NCBI GenBank assembly: GCA_017514645.1
Contig: JAFWJP010000241.1
Span: 1-8,243 of the forward strand
DNA from: Solobacterium sp.
GTDB taxonomy: Bacteria; Bacillota_I; Bacilli_A; Erysipelotrichales; Erysipelotrichaceae
Reading direction: 5' to 3'
DNA length: 8,243 bases
The notes below the pieces were generated by a model. That model was not told where the DNA came from, did no database searches, and worked only from the letters and a program-made list of their open reading frames with translations. The position numbers were made by a program, and so were the translations under genes. Of this stretch, positions 6,298 through 8,243 are shown one piece after another. How positions within the stretch are numbered: the stretch's first letter is position 1; every line of letters starts with the position of its first letter.

Positions 6298-6996
6298 ATG
6301 GGAAAGAAAGTCATCGGTATCATCGGCGGAATGGGTCCCCTGGCGACAGCCGACCTGTTCCGGAAGATTACAGAACACACATCGGCAGCCTGTGATCAGG
6401 ATCATCCCCGTGTCTGTATTGACTCGAATACGGACATTGCGGACCGGACGGAAGCTTTGATCCACGGCGGAAAGGATCCGGTGCCGGAAATCGTGAACAG
6501 TGTACATCGTCTGGAATCCATCGGCGCAGAGGTACTGCTGATGCCGTGCAATACCGCACACGGATTCTATGACCGCATTGCGGCGGAAGCGAACGTGCCG
6601 GTCCTGCATATGATCAGGATCACCAGGGATGCCCTGCTGGAAAAAGGCGTCAGATGCGCCGGTCTGCTCGCGACAGACGGAACCATTGAGACCGGAGTCT
6701 ATCATGATGTGTTCAAGGACAGCGGAATCACATTGATCACACCGGAAAAGAAAGACCAAAAGGCGGTCATGGATGTGATCTACCAGGGTGTGAAGAAGGG
6801 GAACCGGGACTATGACGGTACAGCATTCCTGAAGGCCTGTACACATCTGCAGGAACATGGCGCAGAGATTCTGATCCTGGGATGTACGGAACTCCCGCTG
6901 GCCTTTGAATGGTACCGCCCGGAATTCCCGGTCATTGATCCAACACTGGAACTGGCACTTTCGGCCATCCGCTTTGCCGGATGCACCGTGAAATAG
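6298..6996 (+). CDS. aspartate/glutamate racemase family protein
   Basis: The 232-aa product is a cofactor-independent amino acid racemase of the Asp/Glu racemase family (the RacX/YgeA-like branch). The N-terminal IGIIGGMGPLAT motif (6-17) marks the family. The two catalytic Cys residues are present: Cys84 in MPCNTAH and Cys196 in GCTELPLA, one in each half of the pseudo-symmetric fold. It should interconvert L and D forms of an amino acid in the cytoplasm, perhaps Asp or Glu for cell wall use, but members of this branch vary in substrate and the sequence does not fix it. ATG 6298 is chosen: GGAG lies 7 bases before it and the family motif begins at once. An in-frame ATG at 6211 would add 29 unrelated residues and overlap the promoter region. 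The peroxiredoxin gene follows after 14 bases. Its link to peroxide defence is not obvious. Confidence 0.87.
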   Translation: MGKKVIGIIGGMGPLATADLFRKITEHTSAACDQDHPRVCIDSNTDIADRTEALIHGGKDPVPEIVNSVHRLESIGAEVLLMPCNTAHGFYDRIAAEANVPVLHMIRITRDALLEKGVRCAGLLATDGTIETGVYHDVFKDSGITLITPEKKDQKAVMDVIYQGVKKGNRDYDGTAFLKACTHLQEHGAEILILGCTELPLAFEWYRPEFPVIDPTLELALSAIRFAGCTVK

Positions 6997-7003
6997 AAGG
7001 AGG
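6997..7003 (+). promoter_or_regulatory. ribosome binding site fixing the Bcp start
   Basis: AAGGAGG directly follows the racemase stop codon and lies 7 bases before ATG 7011. It decides for this start over an in-frame ATG at 6981 inside the racemase gene. Confidence 0.8.
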
Positions 7004-7010
7004 AACGAAC

Positions 7011-7466
7011 ATGCTTGAAACCGGAACCAAAGCACCGGATTTTACACTTCCCGATCAGGACGGAAACCTGCATACACTCAGTGAATACAGAGGAAAGAAG
7101 GTCATCCTGTATTTCTATCCGAAGGACAATACAGCCGGTTGTACAGCACAGGCCTGCGGTTTTGCGGAACGGTATCCCCAGATCCAGGAGAAAGGGGCTG
7201 TTGTCCTGGGCATCAGTAAGGACAGTGTAAAATCACACAAAGGATTCGCGGAAAAGAATCATCTTCCGTTTACGGTTCTTTCCGACCCGGAAAAGGAAGT
7301 CATACAGCTCTATGATGTCTGGAAGGCAAAGAAGATGTACGGAAAGGATGTCATGGGTGTTGTACGTACGACCTATCTGATCGATGAAGACGGGATCATC
7401 ATTCAGGCGCTGGACAAAGTCAAGGGAAAGGACAATCCCGCACAGATGCTGGAACTGCTCGGATGA
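7011..7466 (+). CDS. bcp: thiol peroxidase of Bcp/PrxQ type
   Basis: The 151-aa protein is an atypical 2-Cys (Bcp/PrxQ) peroxiredoxin that reduces hydrogen and organic peroxides, using thioredoxin for recycling. The sequence opens with the AhpC/TSA-like 'KAPDFTLPDQDG' block (7-18). The peroxidatic Cys44 sits in PKDNTAGC, and a second Cys lies five residues on (Cys49), the position of the resolving Cys in E. coli Bcp. An Arg in the VVRTTYLID segment (about 121-129) is the usual active-site Arg. The length matches the family (about 150). No signal is present, so it is cytoplasmic. It begins 14 bases after the racemase gene and its TGA overlaps the yaaA ATG by four bases, so translation of the two is probably coupled. 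Confidence 0.94.
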   Translation: MLETGTKAPDFTLPDQDGNLHTLSEYRGKKVILYFYPKDNTAGCTAQACGFAERYPQIQEKGAVVLGISKDSVKSHKGFAEKNHLPFTVLSDPEKEVIQLYDVWKAKKMYGKDVMGVVRTTYLIDEDGIIIQALDKVKGKDNPAQMLELLG

Positions 7467-8209
7467 AGATCATCATTTCACCGGCCAAGCAGATGAAGGA
7501 AGACGATATCCTGCGTCCTGAGAGTACACCGGTATTCCTGCAGGAAGCGGAAGAGCTGAAGCAGTACCTGCAGTCACTGGACCGGAAAGAGCTGAAACAG
7601 CTCTGGGCATGCAGTGAGCGGATCGTTGAGCAGAATCTGGAACGGCTGGAGCACATGGATCTGCAGGGAAATCCGACACCGGCACTTCTGGCCTATGACG
7701 GCATCGCGTTCAAGTACATGGCTCCGAATGCCTTCACTGAAGAGGAATTCCGCTATGTCAGCGAACATCTGCGCATCTTGTCCGGATTCTACGGTGTACT
7801 GAAACCGATGGACGGTGTCGTACCGTACCGCCTGGAGATGCAGGCAAAGACGAAGATCAACGGACAGAACCTGTATGGATTCTGGGGTGAGCGCATCTAT
7901 CAGGAAGTGCTGGATGAAAGCCGGATCATCGTGAACCTGGCATCGGAGGAATATTCCCGCTGTGTTTCCGCGTATCTCACACCGCAGGATACCATGATCA
8001 CCTGTACGTTCGCTGAGGAGGCAAACGGAAAACTCCTGAGCAAGGGAGTCTACTGTAAAATGGCCAGAGGTGCCATGGTACGCTGGATGGCGGAGCACAA
8101 TATCGAGGATGTAACACAATTGAAGGAATTCCGGATGCTGGATTACGCGTACAGTGCAGAACGATCCGGGGATACAGAATACGTATTCCTCCGGACAAAG
8201 AAGGCATAA
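7463..8209 (+). CDS. yaaA: peroxide stress protein YaaA
   Basis: The 248-aa product is a full-length member of the YaaA (UPF0246, DUF328) family. Marks of the family are the N-terminal ISPAKQM (5-11), the central LLAYDGIAFKYM segment (about 75-86), and the RILSGFYGVLKPMDGVVPYRLEM run near residues 103-125. Further marks are the later LYGFWG and VNLASEEYS motifs. In E. coli YaaA is induced by OxyR and limits intracellular free iron during hydrogen peroxide stress; it has also been shown to bind DNA. Its place directly behind bcp with a 4-base ATGA overlap fits that role. The ribosome site before ATG 7463 is weak, which also favours coupling to bcp. The gene ends at 8209, and the last 34 bases hold nothing I recognise. 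Confidence 0.94.
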   Translation: MKIIISPAKQMKEDDILRPESTPVFLQEAEELKQYLQSLDRKELKQLWACSERIVEQNLERLEHMDLQGNPTPALLAYDGIAFKYMAPNAFTEEEFRYVSEHLRILSGFYGVLKPMDGVVPYRLEMQAKTKINGQNLYGFWGERIYQEVLDESRIIVNLASEEYSRCVSAYLTPQDTMITCTFAEEANGKLLSKGVYCKMARGAMVRWMAEHNIEDVTQLKEFRMLDYAYSAERSGDTEYVFLRTKKA

Positions 8210-8243
8210 CGGGATCACGGACCGCAATCATCAGAAATACTTA

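Noticed and set aside
6082..7035. 317-codon open frame on the minus strand opposite the racemase gene
   Set aside because: It covers a well-supported racemase gene on the other strand, has Cys- and Arg-rich nonsense composition, and would run over the divergent promoter region.

Overview
The window looks like a chromosomal segment of an anaerobic, probably gut-associated, low-to-mid GC Bacillota (Firmicutes). The basis is the strong AGGAGG-type ribosome binding sites, the tight gene packing, a lipoprotein signal of Gram-positive type, and a gene set (SseB, Bcp, YaaA, orphan molybdenum enzyme) common in Clostridia and Erysipelotrichia. I cannot name the genus from sequence alone.

Left end (1-1619): a broken ABC exporter membrane domain (1-517) is followed by an intact 341-aa cytoplasmic protein of unknown function (594-1619). 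The latter faintly resembles the YdcF/DUF218 fold but carries its own motif set. This region uses codons unlike the rest: 7 of the 30 Ile codons in 594-1619 are ATA, against 0 of 13 in yaaA at the right end. It is probably acquired and partly decayed accessory DNA.

Middle plus-strand group (1687-3876): a lipid-anchored rhodanese, an SseB-family protein, a single-domain cupin and a protein with Cys-x2-Cys zinc ribbons run in one direction with gaps of 22, 30 and 93 bases. They could be one operon. The zinc-ribbon gene has an apparent one-base deletion near 3789 that cuts off its last Cys-x2-Cys knuckle. A strong hairpin at 3926-3950 with A and T tracts on its two sides ends this group and also the convergent gene beyond it.

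Minus-strand gene (3966-6089): a 707-aa molybdopterin oxidoreductase with an N-terminal [4Fe-4S] motif and a candidate Cys ligand to Mo, but no Tat signal and no electron-transfer partner gene alongside. Its substrate is unknown. The residues around the active site argue against formate dehydrogenase and acetylene hydratase.

Right plus-strand group (6298-8209): an Asp/Glu-racemase-family enzyme, a Bcp/PrxQ peroxiredoxin and YaaA (peroxide stress protein) form a compact operon (gap of 14 bases, then a 4-base ATGA overlap). The last two both point to defence against peroxide and iron stress. The racemase and the molybdenum enzyme diverge from a 208-base shared intergenic region that contains a perfect 9-bp inverted repeat and candidate promoters.

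I saw no rRNA, tRNA, CRISPR array, insertion sequence or origin. Nothing here is clearly a new defence or mobile system. The least explained items are the 594-1619 protein and the orphan molybdenum enzyme.
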